From: Candidatus Dojkabacteria bacterium UBA2022
Lineage (GTDB): Bacteria > Patescibacteriota > Dojkabacteria > SC72
Length of the DNA stretch: 42,342 nucleotides
Assembly (NCBI GenBank): GCA_002335495.1
Contig: DDBW01000013.1
Span: 1-42,342 of the forward strand
Reading direction: 5' to 3'
Shown here: piece after piece, positions 25,755-33,998 of the stretch
How the letters are laid out: each line of letters starts with the position of its first letter
Numbering within the stretch: the first letter of the stretch is position 1
The notes under the pieces: model-generated
Databases searched by the model: none
What the model was told of the DNA's origin: nothing
The model's input: the letters and a program-made list of their open reading frames with translations, nothing else
Made by a program: the position numbers and the translations under genes

Positions 25755-25831
25755 GGGCGATTAGCTCAGCTGGTTAGAGCGCTACAATGACACTGTAGAG
25801 GTCACTGGTTCGATCCCGGTATCGCCCACCA
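25755..25831 (+). tRNA. tRNA-Val (anticodon GAC)
   Basis: A complete cloverleaf can be drawn by hand: acceptor GGGCGAT/ATCGCCC (25755-25761 with 25821-25827), D stem GCTC/GAGC, anticodon stem CTACA/TGTAG with loop ATGACAC giving anticodon GAC (25789-25791), a five-base variable loop and T arm ACTGG-TTCGATC-CCGGT. The discriminator is A (25828) and CCA (25829-25831) is encoded in the DNA. GAC reads the valine codons GUC and GUU. Confidence 0.96.
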
Positions 25832-25853
25832 TTATTGAAAAGAAAAATCTTCT

Positions 25854-26597
25854 ATGACAACAGAAACCAGCCCAGAAAAACTTGCATCGGAACTTAAACT
25901 CAAATCCTCATCTTTTTTCTCTCTTGATCAACAGGAACGGAGAGAAAAAGCGGGTGAATTTCTGCAATGGGTAGAGGACAATGTAACTAATACCGTATTA
26001 CAATACACCATAGTACCTGAATTTCAGGAAGAGTTTGAGTTAGCAGCAGACAAGGCTTTCAATACACCTCAAATCTTGCTTACAAACCAAAAGGAAGGTG
26101 AAGCACTAAGCAATGATTTAGTCTTTCCTGTCGAAGATGGTTACACAATACTAGCCATAGATGAGAAAGGAATTCCTATTGGGTATATTTACAAGCCTAT
26201 TGAGAAGCTCGGAGACTTTAATACGGCTAAGGTGGCCTACCAAAAAGCAGTCATGCTAAAAATAATAGAAGACGAAGGGAAAAGCAACGGCCTAGCAGGA
26301 AAAGCTAACATGGAATTTGCAAAGAGCTTGGGTTTCAGAAGACATTGGGGGTCGGCGCTATCATCAGTTAAACTTGGAAATTACGGGAAGATATACATAG
26401 GAGCGAGTGGAGTAGGTCAAAATCAAACTTATAACAGCCACCTTTTAGATGGTGCAACTCCGTCTGACTTTACGAATGCGGGACTATTCGATGCGTACTT
26501 TGCAACGATAACGGCTGAGATGCTTGAATCAAATGAAGTTCCACTTCAACCAAAGCTTGAACACGACCTTTTTGTGGAGGCTCAAGATAGAAACTGA
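25854..26597 (+). CDS. Protein of unknown function
   Basis: 247 residues, soluble, no signal peptide, no membrane helix, no Cys. The N-terminal 60 residues are helical and charged (LDQQERREKAGEFLQWVED). The middle and C-terminal parts are mixed alpha/beta: GYTILAIDEKGIPIGYIYKP, TAKVAYQKAVMLKI and YGKIYIGASGVGQNQ. The order of these three segments recalls the GlcG/HbpS (DUF336) fold (strand, turn, helix, then a glycine-rich strand), but the match is faint and I do not assign it. It lies 22 bases after the tRNA-Val gene on the same strand and converges with the sortase-like lipoprotein gene, leaving 16 bases between. Confidence 0.65.
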   Translation: MTTETSPEKLASELKLKSSSFFSLDQQERREKAGEFLQWVEDNVTNTVLQYTIVPEFQEEFELAADKAFNTPQILLTNQKEGEALSNDLVFPVEDGYTILAIDEKGIPIGYIYKPIEKLGDFNTAKVAYQKAVMLKIIEDEGKSNGLAGKANMEFAKSLGFRRHWGSALSSVKLGNYGKIYIGASGVGQNQTYNSHLLDGATPSDFTNAGLFDAYFATITAEMLESNEVPLQPKLEHDLFVEAQDRN

Positions 26598-26613
26598 TTC
26601 AAACGTTATAACC

Positions 26614-27339
26614 TCACTCAACTACTTCAACAAACTCAGCAACAACAAACTGCCTTCCCCACGAAAAATCTCCATCATTCTCAATACATGTTTGCATAAC
26701 TAAATACGGAATATCTAACTCATTATGATAAAGGTAATTGAAAATAGTGATGGTGTCAAAAACAGCTCCACTCTCAAGATCTACGAATTTTTGAAAGTTT
26801 GATATCGGAGGAACCGCCCTATATCGTAAAACGTTTGATACCTTAAAATGCAAAACTTGCCCAAAATCGTTTGCTACAAACACAGAATCTTGCTCCATAA
26901 CCTCTCTTTCAAGATGATGTCCAATAGAGAGATGATTATGAGCTAGTAAAGCAATACAATTGGGTTGGACAGACATATCTGGTATAAACTGTCCATTTGA
27001 AGAAGAAAAAGGGCGGCAGCCAAGCACATACTGAGTAAAGACAGAATCCTCGTCCGGGGCAAACTGGGAATATCCTTTTACAGGGATACTCTCAAAACCA
27101 AGTCTAGGATATGAAACTTGAACAGCATTTAAACTACCGATAGCTTCATAATTTGGTTGGACAAGTTTTTCAGGCACAACGGTGTTAGTTGGGACAGGAG
27201 TAGGTGTTGATTCCAATGGAGTGGAAGAGGGAGAGGGGTATAACCCTCTTGCCAAATCATGGCCCTTAAGAGGAGTGTCCGAACTACAGGCCGCAAGTGC
27301 AACCGTTAAAATTGGAATAACAAGGGATAATCGTCTCAT
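26614..27339 (-). CDS. Sortase-fold lipoprotein
   Basis: 241 residues. A lipoprotein signal peptide ends in LAAC with the lipidated C18, followed by a Ser/Pro/Thr spacer (33-55, PSPSSTPLESTPTPVP). The remaining domain carries sortase-like catalytic elements in the right order: H134 in CIALLAHNHL, C218 in YLVMQTCIEND and R229 in SWGRQFVVAEFVE. Strand VLHFKVSNVLRYRAV between them also fits. The sequence is divergent and the anchoring by lipid rather than by a helix is unusual for a sortase. It could be a transpeptidase or a non-enzymatic relative. The gene lies 32 bases after the start-distal end of the NRAMP-like gene on the same strand and converges with the unknown gene before it. Confidence 0.7.
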   Translation of the reverse strand: MRRLSLVIPILTVALAACSSDTPLKGHDLARGLYPSPSSTPLESTPTPVPTNTVVPEKLVQPNYEAIGSLNAVQVSYPRLGFESIPVKGYSQFAPDEDSVFTQYVLGCRPFSSSNGQFIPDMSVQPNCIALLAHNHLSIGHHLEREVMEQDSVFVANDFGQVLHFKVSNVLRYRAVPPISNFQKFVDLESGAVFDTITIFNYLYHNELDIPYLVMQTCIENDGDFSWGRQFVVAEFVEVVE

Positions 27340-27371
27340 TTATATCTATTTACAAATAACTTTGTGTTATT

Positions 27372-28715
27372 TTATACAAAAATATTTATAATAAAAAGTA
27401 TTAGGTATATTGCACTAAACAGAAGAAGTAGTGAAGATACAATAGAATTTGGCCTATACCCACCTGGAATATACTTTCTATTTAGGATAAAAGCTACCAA
27501 CGATATCAGACTCATACACAAAGCATTGATAACCGCACCGGTAACCAGTAACCATACCGGTTCAGATGATATAAACATAAAAATTACTATCCCCATCAAC
27601 AATTGAACAATAACGGCAATCGTATACAATCTCCCAGCAGCAATACCAACAATACTTCTAAGAACCATAACTGCAACCCTTGCTGTAATGTCATAAACTC
27701 CGATCTGGACTGAGAGAAGGGCAAATACACCGATAAGTAGAAAGGCTTTAGAAAAAGAATCTCCGAATTGGCTACCAATCTCAAATGCCTCCAGTTTTAG
27801 GAAATCTAAAGACCCAGGAAGAATATCGTAACCGCTTAAAAGTTGCCTTGCTAAAAACGAAAGCGCAAAAATCGTAATAATACCCAACAACCAGAAAAAG
27901 ATTACATTTTCCCCAACCTGAAATCCTCTTAATTTTCTGAAATGGCTAACACTCTCACTATCTTCGCTAGCGACAATATCCACATCAGAGCTTTTCTTTT
28001 TCAACGAGAAATGAGGGACGTACTGAGTCATGCCATGCTGTTCCTCAATTGAGTAGAAACTCTGACTTAAAATCAAAATCCCTCCGGTACCAGCATAAGC
28101 GATTGCTCCAAGGTAGGTTGCGAAGCTAATATTATCGGGCAACGATAGTCCTCTGCCGTCGTTTGTTAAAAATCCCTGTGTAAAACTTAATACAGCCTCA
28201 AAGTCAAAAAACTTGGAGGCAAGGTATATGATAATTAGAAAGCTAAACACAACAATAGCAGTTTGCAAAGGTTCAAGCTTTGCGTAAGCGTTTTTGCCTA
28301 CAACTAAAATCAAAGCACAAACAATTAAAAATAGTATCGCTAAAATAGTTGGATCAATAGTTATTGAAGGATAGGCATCAATTAGAAGTGTAGAAGCCGA
28401 AGATGTAAAACCAGGCCAACCGAAACCTAGAACAGATGCAATAAGTAGTACTAACGGTAGCAAAGGATGTATCCTCCTTGAACCAGTAACAATATCTTCA
28501 CCAGACACAGAGGTATATCTCTGCAGCTCGGATATCAATACTAGCTGCATACTGATCCCAACTAAAGCCCCCCAAAGAATTCCGTACCCATAGCTAACGG
28601 TTAGCATAGGCCAAAGAATAAACTCACCGCTACCTAAGCCCATCCCAAGAGTAACTAAACTAGCTCCGAGATCCTTAATTGTAACCCTATTAAACTTTGG
28701 GAACTTCTTAACCAT
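27372..28715 (-). CDS. NRAMP-related membrane transporter
   Basis: 447 residues with about eleven hydrophobic helices. The first helix region LGASLVTLGMGLGSGEFILWP recalls NRAMP (SLC11) proteins, where the metal-binding DPGN of helix 1 is normally found; here the place reads GLGSGEF. The sixth-helix MPH motif is also not visible. This combination resembles the NRAMP-related divisions that do not carry the Mn/Fe site, so the substrate should not be assumed to be manganese or iron. A hydrophilic loop at about 235-265 (KKKSSDVDIVASEDSESVSHFRK) is cytoplasmic by charge. The gene is divergent from the carotenoid operon and shares its upstream region. APC-superfamily membership is likely; exact family uncertain. 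Confidence 0.6.
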   Translation of the reverse strand: MVKKFPKFNRVTIKDLGASLVTLGMGLGSGEFILWPMLTVSYGYGILWGALVGISMQLVLISELQRYTSVSGEDIVTGSRRIHPLLPLVLLIASVLGFGWPGFTSSASTLLIDAYPSITIDPTILAILFLIVCALILVVGKNAYAKLEPLQTAIVVFSFLIIIYLASKFFDFEAVLSFTQGFLTNDGRGLSLPDNISFATYLGAIAYAGTGGILILSQSFYSIEEQHGMTQYVPHFSLKKKSSDVDIVASEDSESVSHFRKLRGFQVGENVIFFWLLGIITIFALSFLARQLLSGYDILPGSLDFLKLEAFEIGSQFGDSFSKAFLLIGVFALLSVQIGVYDITARVAVMVLRSIVGIAAGRLYTIAVIVQLLMGIVIFMFISSEPVWLLVTGAVINALCMSLISLVAFILNRKYIPGGYRPNSIVSSLLLLFSAIYLILFIINIFV

Positions 28716-28721
28716 ATATCC

Positions 28722-28750
28722 ATATTATCGTATTAACCTTCTATTAACAA
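28722..28750 (-). promoter_or_regulatory. Candidate promoter for the NRAMP-related gene
   Basis: Minus-strand TTGTTA (28745-28750), 17-base spacer, TAATAT (28722-28727). The predicted start coincides with the ATG at 28715, so the message would be leaderless. Hexamers are moderate matches in AT-rich DNA. Confidence 0.35.
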
Positions 28751-28788
28751 AGTACATACTCCAATCAGTCCGTAATTATCACCTAGCG

Positions 28789-28817
28789 TTGGGAAAAGTT
28801 AGATTAAGTGATATATT
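28789..28817 (+). promoter_or_regulatory. Promoter of the carotenoid operon
   Basis: TTGGGA (28789-28794), 17-base spacer, TATATT (28812-28817). Predicted start near 28824, 24 bases before the ATG at 28848. This position rules against the upstream TTG at 28821 as the crtE start. Confidence 0.55.
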
Positions 28818-28847
28818 AGCTTGAATATTTATAATAATTATATCCAT

Positions 28848-29942
28848 ATGGAATCATTAGCCCAATATGCTAAGAGCGAGCTTCGAAATATACAGGAAGA
28901 CCTTGATATAAAGCTAAAAGAGTATCTAGACACCAACCTCGTACCATTCGCAACCAACTTCCATAAATCCACCGATATATCTCTGAACGCATATAACGAC
29001 ATCGTACAAAGAGGAGGAAAAAGGTTAAGAGGAGCTTTTGTAATCAAGGGGTATGAACTAATCGGAGGAGAGAAATCAGAAGAGATATACAAAGCCGCAA
29101 TGGCGATAGAAATGATACACGCATATCTACTTGTTCTTGATGACTTCAACGACAAATCGGATAGCAGAAGGGGAGGTCCAACAGCGCATAAGATAATTGA
29201 GAAGTTCCATATCGATAACCACCTCAAAGGAGATCCATTCCATTTCGGAATATCCTCAGCCTCCATTGCATCCCTAGTTGGACAGCATATGGCCAACAAT
29301 CTCCTGCTATCAATCAATCTCCCTATGGAGAGAGTAGTAAAAGCAGTAAGACAGGTAAACAATGCCATAAACATTACAGCCCTAGGACAGATTAGAGATA
29401 TATACAATCAAACCATCAACGATGTGACCGAAGAAGATGTTATGAAAGTCCACGAATATAAAACAGCTGTCTACACATACCTCAACCCACTACAACTAGG
29501 AGTAACCCTTGCGGGGGCTACTGATGAAGAGATTGAAAAACTTAAAGGATATGCAATACCAGCAGGAATAGCCTTCCAACTTCAAGATGATATTCTAGGC
29601 ATGTATGGAGATCCAAAAGATACAGGTAAGTCAAATTTGGACGACCTCAAAGAGGGGAAAATGACCCTCCTAATTTCACAAGCTCTAAAAAACGGGAGTG
29701 AGAATCAAAGAGAAGAAATTTTAAGCATCCTTGGCAACAGAGATCTAACTCCAGAACAACATGCAAAAGTCCAACAGATAATTATTGATACAGGGTCATT
29801 GCAATACTCTAAAGATCTTGCGCATAAACTTGTTAACCAGGCAAAAGAGGCTATGATGAACAACTTTGCAGATAGAAAGGATAACGAGGGAATGAAGTTC
29901 ATCGTAGGAATAGCTGATTATATGATTGAAAGAGATCTATGA
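28848..29942 (+). CDS. crtE: Geranylgeranyl diphosphate synthase (polyprenyl synthetase)
   Basis: 364 residues from the ATG at 28848; a TTG at 28821 would precede the predicted transcription start. The first aspartate-rich motif is D98-D99-x2-D102 (LVLDDFNDKSDSRRGG), the second D247-D248 (FQLQDDILGMYGDPKDTGKS), in the DD-x-L-G form common in actinobacterial-type GGPP synthases. Substrate-binding GGKRLRG is at 56-62. It condenses IPP with allylic diphosphates to C20 GGPP, the substrate of CrtB. Product chain length cannot be fixed from sequence, but the downstream genes make GGPP the sensible prediction. Its stop overlaps the crtI start by four bases (ATGA), indicating coupled translation. Confidence 0.9.
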   Translation: MESLAQYAKSELRNIQEDLDIKLKEYLDTNLVPFATNFHKSTDISLNAYNDIVQRGGKRLRGAFVIKGYELIGGEKSEEIYKAAMAIEMIHAYLLVLDDFNDKSDSRRGGPTAHKIIEKFHIDNHLKGDPFHFGISSASIASLVGQHMANNLLLSINLPMERVVKAVRQVNNAINITALGQIRDIYNQTINDVTEEDVMKVHEYKTAVYTYLNPLQLGVTLAGATDEEIEKLKGYAIPAGIAFQLQDDILGMYGDPKDTGKSNLDDLKEGKMTLLISQALKNGSENQREEILSILGNRDLTPEQHAKVQQIIIDTGSLQYSKDLAHKLVNQAKEAMMNNFADRKDNEGMKFIVGIADYMIERDL

Positions 29943-31408
29943 GCAAAAAAGTTGTTGTAATTGGAGCCGGATTCGGAGGGCTTTCTGCGGCAGCAATGCT
30001 TGCAAAACAAGGCCACGAGGTCCACGTATTTGAAAAAAATAGTAATCCTGGGGGGCGCACAAATGTATACCATGCAGATGGCTTCAAATTTGACATGGGA
30101 CCATCCTGGTACCTAATGCCTGATGCTTTTGAAACCTTCTTCAAACAATTTGATAAAAGCCCATCCGACTACTACCAATTAATAAAGCTTGATCCTGCAT
30201 ATAAAGTATATTTTTCGGACAACGAAAGTATAGTGGTAAAACCAGATATCGATTACATGGCAGACGAGTTTGAGAAGCTTGAGAAAGGTGCCGGTGCGAA
30301 ATTCAAAAAGCACATGCTTAAGATGAAGAAGAAGTATGAGCTGGCGGTTCCAAGATTTCTTCTCAAAGACTACTCTAATCCAACCGAGCTTCTGGATATG
30401 GAGATATTCAAACATGCTCTTTCACTAGAGCTGACCAACTCATACCACAGTTCCATTGCCAAAAGTTTCAAGAGCCCTAAGATTCAAAAAATTCTTGAAT
30501 TCATGGCTGTGTTCTTAGGAGGGTCACCGTATAAGCTACCAGGCCTATACAATCTAATTAACTGGGCAGATTTCGGCCTCAATGTGTACTACCCTCAGGG
30601 AGGATTTTTTGAAGTATCAAAGGGGCTAGAGAAACTCGCCAAAGAACTTGGAGTTACGCCCCATTACAATAAACCTGTATCAGAAATAGTTGTTGAAAAC
30701 GGAAAGACCAAAGGGATAGTAGCGGGAGGAGAAATGATAGAGGCCGATCTCGTAGTTGCCAATGCTGACTATCAATTCGTGGAGGAGAAACTCTTGAAAG
30801 AAGAATATCGACAATACGCACCCTCCTTTTGGGAGAAAGCTGACATGTCCCCATCCGGGGTTTGCATATTCCTGGGGTTAAATAAAACTATTCCTAACCT
30901 AACTCATCACACAATGGTATTTAGTGAAGGATGGGAGAATCATTTTGAAAGTATCGAAAAAGGCCAAATGCCTGATTCCCCTCAGTACTATATATCAACC
31001 CCTTCCAAAACTGACGAATCGGTAGCCCCTGAAGGGAAGGAAAATATCTTCATATTAGTTCCTATTTCTCCATATCTCACAGACAACGAAGATAATAGGG
31101 AAAAGATCTTCGATTATGTTATGGAAGATATTAAGAAGAAAATAGGAGTGGATATAAGGAAGCATATTCTTCACAAAAGAATATTTGCACAAAACGACTT
31201 CATAAATGAATACAATGCATATAAAGGAAATGCCTTTGGACTAGGACATACCCTCAAACACTCTATTACCTTCAGACCTCCCAATAAGCATAAAAAAGTT
31301 AAAGGATTATATTTTGTAGGACAGTACACAAATCCAGGGACAGGGACTCCTTTAGTACTTCTTTCAGGCATATTAGTTTCGCAGTTAGTGCAAAAGTATG
31401 AGAAATAG
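29939..31408 (+). CDS. crtI: Phytoene desaturase CrtI
   Basis: 489 residues. The N-terminal FAD-binding motif reads VVVIGAGFGGLSAA (G9-x-G11-x2-G14) and is followed by FEKNSNPGGRTNVY and FDMGPSWYLMP, all typical of CrtI-type desaturases. The C-terminal signature is GLYFVGQYTNPGTGTPLVLLSG. CrtI removes hydrogens from 15-cis-phytoene to make lycopene or an intermediate such as neurosporene; the number of steps cannot be read. Related CrtN, CrtD and CrtO enzymes share these motifs, but only one such gene is present, adjacent to crtE and crtB, so the primary desaturase role is most likely. It overlaps crtE by 4 bases and crtB by 11. Confidence 0.93.
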   Translation: MSKKVVVIGAGFGGLSAAAMLAKQGHEVHVFEKNSNPGGRTNVYHADGFKFDMGPSWYLMPDAFETFFKQFDKSPSDYYQLIKLDPAYKVYFSDNESIVVKPDIDYMADEFEKLEKGAGAKFKKHMLKMKKKYELAVPRFLLKDYSNPTELLDMEIFKHALSLELTNSYHSSIAKSFKSPKIQKILEFMAVFLGGSPYKLPGLYNLINWADFGLNVYYPQGGFFEVSKGLEKLAKELGVTPHYNKPVSEIVVENGKTKGIVAGGEMIEADLVVANADYQFVEEKLLKEEYRQYAPSFWEKADMSPSGVCIFLGLNKTIPNLTHHTMVFSEGWENHFESIEKGQMPDSPQYYISTPSKTDESVAPEGKENIFILVPISPYLTDNEDNREKIFDYVMEDIKKKIGVDIRKHILHKRIFAQNDFINEYNAYKGNAFGLGHTLKHSITFRPPNKHKKVKGLYFVGQYTNPGTGTPLVLLSGILVSQLVQKYEK

Positions 31409-32201
31409 CATCTTCAAAAGAGGAAGTACAACCTACTACTATGCCTCAACCTTCTTTCCTCGAAAAGTTAGAAGCGACGTAGAGATTTTATATAACTTCG
31501 TGAGAGTTGCTGACGATTATGTAGACGCAGTTCCACAGAATAGAGATGGCTTTATGGAATTTAAGAGAGAGTATCTGGCAGAAAAATCAGACAACATTAT
31601 ACTTAGACAATTTTTCGAACTGGAGAGAAAATACAACTTTGATAGAGATTGGGGAACTGCCTTTCTCAACGCTATGGAGCAAGACCTAACAAAACGAGAG
31701 TACGAAACAATTGAGGATTTAGAAGAGTATATGTACGGGTCGGCATAAGTGATAGGCCTTTATATGAATAGGCTGTTAGGGGTTCCAAAAGATGCCGACA
31801 GCTATGCAAGAAAGCTTGGGCAAGCAATGCAAATCGTAAATTTTATAAGGGATATTAACGAGGATAGGGGACTTGGTAGAGTATATCTTCCGCAGCAGGA
31901 CTTGAAAAAGTTTGGCCTACAATCGGAAAACATCCTAAATAACCCTGTTCAATATGAAAAAGAAATTTCTGAGTTAATCCGGTTTGAGGTAGGAAGATAC
32001 TACCGATACCAAGAAGAAGCTAAAAAAGGATACGAGTATCTTCCCCACAGATTTAAAGTGGCGATTAAAACCGCCTCAGATATGTATAACTGGACGGCAA
32101 GGAAGATTGAAGCAAATCCTATGATTGTATTTCAGAAGAAAGTTAAGCCCCAAAAAAGGCGAGTATTAGTACAAGGATTATATAACCTCTTTTTATCATG
32201 A
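31398..32201 (+). pseudogene. crtB: Phytoene synthase crtB interrupted by one in-frame TAA
   Basis: The reading frame of 267 codons encodes a whole phytoene synthase except that codon 117 is TAA (31746-31748). Before it: STTYYYASTFFPRKVRSDV, and the first Asp motif FVRVADDYVD; after it: the second motif FIRDINEDRGLGRVYLPQ. Both halves stay in one frame, show normal family sequence right up to the stop (EEYMYGSA, stop, VIGLYMNRLLG) and fit a residue such as Glu or Ala at the stop; GAA to TAA is one base. CrtB joins two GGPP into phytoene. A GTG follows the stop directly, so re-initiation giving two polypeptides is conceivable. Alternatives: recent inactivation, a strain variant or a sequence error. 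Overlaps: 11 bases with crtI, 4 with the next gene. Confidence 0.85.
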
Positions 32202-33304
32202 TTGATATTCTAAATATTCTAGCGACCTCCCTCCTTACGACAATATCCTTAATATCGCTATACAATTTAATAACTCTCCGACGCAGTAAAAAGCCCGAAG
32301 AGAACTCGGTAAAAGAGTTAAGCAATTCCCTTACAATCCTAATCCCGGCTAGAAATGAAGAGTTAAACATAACAACTTGCCTTCTAAGCATTAGAAAGTA
32401 CTTGGGAAGTGAAGTAACAATTAAAGTATTAGACGATAACTCAACCGATGGGACTAGACGAAAACTTGAAGACCTTCAAGTTAACGATAGCCGATTACAA
32501 ATTATAAGAGGGGAAACCCTGCCAAAGGGATGGAGAGGAAAAACGTGGGCAATGCATCAGCTTGTAAACGAAGCCACCACTAAATATGTAATGTTTATGG
32601 ACGCGGATGTTCAATTCAAATCAGAATCGATCAACGATCTTTTACTATTGATATTAAAGAATAAAACTTTATACTCTCTAATTCCAAAGCAGGTATCCGT
32701 AAACTCATGGGTAGAATCATTTGCCAACTTCTATCTAGTATGGTGGCCAACCTCTATTCTTCCAATGCGGATACTTCAAAAGAAAGGTCTCAAGAAGGCA
32801 GCGGTCTCGGTTGGGCAGATATTAGTAGGGGAAACAAGTGTATTTAAGGGTAGAAAGGGGATTGAGAAGGTAAAGGAGTCGATGATAGAGGATGTTGATA
32901 TAGCTAGAAACGCTATGAAAAGAGGTTATAACTTTAGAAATATCTATATCCCCCACGTTGCGGTTTCAAATACGTACGGGTCTTTAAAAGAAGCCATAAA
33001 TGGATATAGTAGAAGCTTCTACCTAATCAATAAAGATCTACCTAGCTTTATGTTTAACATTCTAATTCCAGCCCTATTGCTATCAATAACCATTCTATCG
33101 CTACTGGGACTCCTGGAATGGATGAATCTAATAATAGTAATCATAAATATCGGAATATACTCCTTAATCTCAGATTCTACCATGCTAATTTCTATTCTTA
33201 CCTATATTCCCAATCTACTTCTTTTAATATACACTGCATTAACTTCATACTTTAAATATCATCTAGGAAATTATGAATGGAGGGGGAGAGTCTATGAGAA
33301 ATAA
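32198..33304 (+). CDS. Family 2 glycosyltransferase, likely carotenoid glycosyltransferase (CruG-like)
   Basis: 368 residues. One N-terminal helix (about 5-26), then a GT-A domain: LTILIPARNEELN (45-57), VLDDNSTDGT (77-86), the metal-binding D135-A-D137 (MFMDADVQF) and the IEDVDIARNAMKRGY acceptor segment (230-244). Three to four C-terminal helices (about 283-345) and a final NYEWRGRVY give the membrane topology typical of glycosyltransferases acting on lipid acceptors. The setting, overlapping crtB and directly before cruF, matches the cyanobacterial CruF-CruG pair in which CruG adds a sugar to the 2'-hydroxyl carotenoid. Sugar and acceptor are inferred from context only. It overlaps crtB by 4 bases and cruF by 11. 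Confidence 0.85.
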   Translation: MIDILNILATSLLTTISLISLYNLITLRRSKKPEENSVKELSNSLTILIPARNEELNITTCLLSIRKYLGSEVTIKVLDDNSTDGTRRKLEDLQVNDSRLQIIRGETLPKGWRGKTWAMHQLVNEATTKYVMFMDADVQFKSESINDLLLLILKNKTLYSLIPKQVSVNSWVESFANFYLVWWPTSILPMRILQKKGLKKAAVSVGQILVGETSVFKGRKGIEKVKESMIEDVDIARNAMKRGYNFRNIYIPHVAVSNTYGSLKEAINGYSRSFYLINKDLPSFMFNILIPALLLSITILSLLGLLEWMNLIIVIINIGIYSLISDSTMLISILTYIPNLLLLIYTALTSYFKYHLGNYEWRGRVYEK

Positions 33305-33932
33305 AGATTACATCTTGCCAATAATGTATGGGGCGGGAGTAGTGCTTTTTGCAATTGAAGATCTTAGATGGTTATTCAACCTAACAACTCCTCTCGTCTT
33401 GATGATGCTTAATATCTATGTCGTTCTCAGAGCCAATACCGATAAGAAAATCAACCTGTACCTTCTTACCCTAATAATCTTTGGATTTTTAGTTGAAGCC
33501 ATTGGAGTGTCAACAGGTCTGTTGTTTGGCAGCTATGATTATGGTAATAACATTGGGCCAAAACTGCTTGATGTTCCAATCATTATCGCTTTTAACTGGG
33601 CCGTAGTTGTAGCTTCAGGTATTGCAATCTCTAATACCTTTCTTAGAAGTTTGAATCTTAGCATAAAGTATCTACCCCTACTGTCGATTGTAACCGTTGT
33701 AGCATTTGACTATATTATGGAACCAGCAGCCGTTACCCTTGGATACTGGGCTTGGGAGGGAGGAATCATTCCTATAACAAACTATGTTACCTGGGGAGCT
33801 TTCACACTGTGTGCAACCGTACTGTATATGAAGATGAGGCTTAATTTTCACTCAAGAGAGAACTTTAGAAGCGCAAGTTTAAACTTCCTTTACCAAACAA
33901 TATTTTTTCTTGCGATTCAAATCGTTGGCTGA
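33294..33932 (+). CDS. cruF: CruF-like carotenoid 1',2'-hydratase (DUF422 family)
   Basis: 212 residues with about six to seven helices. Family landmarks: VEAIGVSTGLLFGSYDYG (67-84) with conserved Glu and the G-x-Y-x-Y pattern, PKLLDVPIIIAFNWA (89-103), FDYIMEPAAVTLGYWAW (138-154) and NYVTWG (163-168). CruF and the bacterioruberin C50 hydratases in this family add water to the terminal double bond of acyclic carotenoids. The start is the ATG at 33294: it follows a purine-rich GGGGGAG (33282-33288) at good spacing, whereas an ATG 21 bases earlier lacks one. This strong ribosome site is unusual in the window and may offset the 11-base overlap with the previous gene. It is the last gene of the operon. 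Confidence 0.88.
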   Translation: MRNKDYILPIMYGAGVVLFAIEDLRWLFNLTTPLVLMMLNIYVVLRANTDKKINLYLLTLIIFGFLVEAIGVSTGLLFGSYDYGNNIGPKLLDVPIIIAFNWAVVVASGIAISNTFLRSLNLSIKYLPLLSIVTVVAFDYIMEPAAVTLGYWAWEGGIIPITNYVTWGAFTLCATVLYMKMRLNFHSRENFRSASLNFLYQTIFFLAIQIVG

Positions 33933-33943
33933 GGATATTAAGG

Positions 33944-33971
33944 TTGCAATTTATCCCCACCATGATAAAAT
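33944..33971 (+). promoter_or_regulatory. Candidate gyrB promoter
   Basis: TTGCAA (33944-33949), a 16-base spacer and TAAAAT (33966-33971), lying in the 66-base gap after cruF. Predicted start near 33978, about 20 bases before the gyrB ATG. No terminator is visible after cruF, so some read-through is likely. Confidence 0.4.
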
Positions 33972-33998
33972 CGTTAGTCTAAACATTTAGCAAATACT

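Noticed and set aside
28838..29407. 189-codon antisense frame opposite crtE
   Set aside because: crtE carries all family motifs in its own frame; the antisense translation has none.
31398..32201. TAA in crtB as evidence for stop-codon reassignment
   Set aside because: UAA and UGA both end conserved genes here (gyrB, clpP, crtE, cruF), so the standard stops hold; the TAA is a local event.
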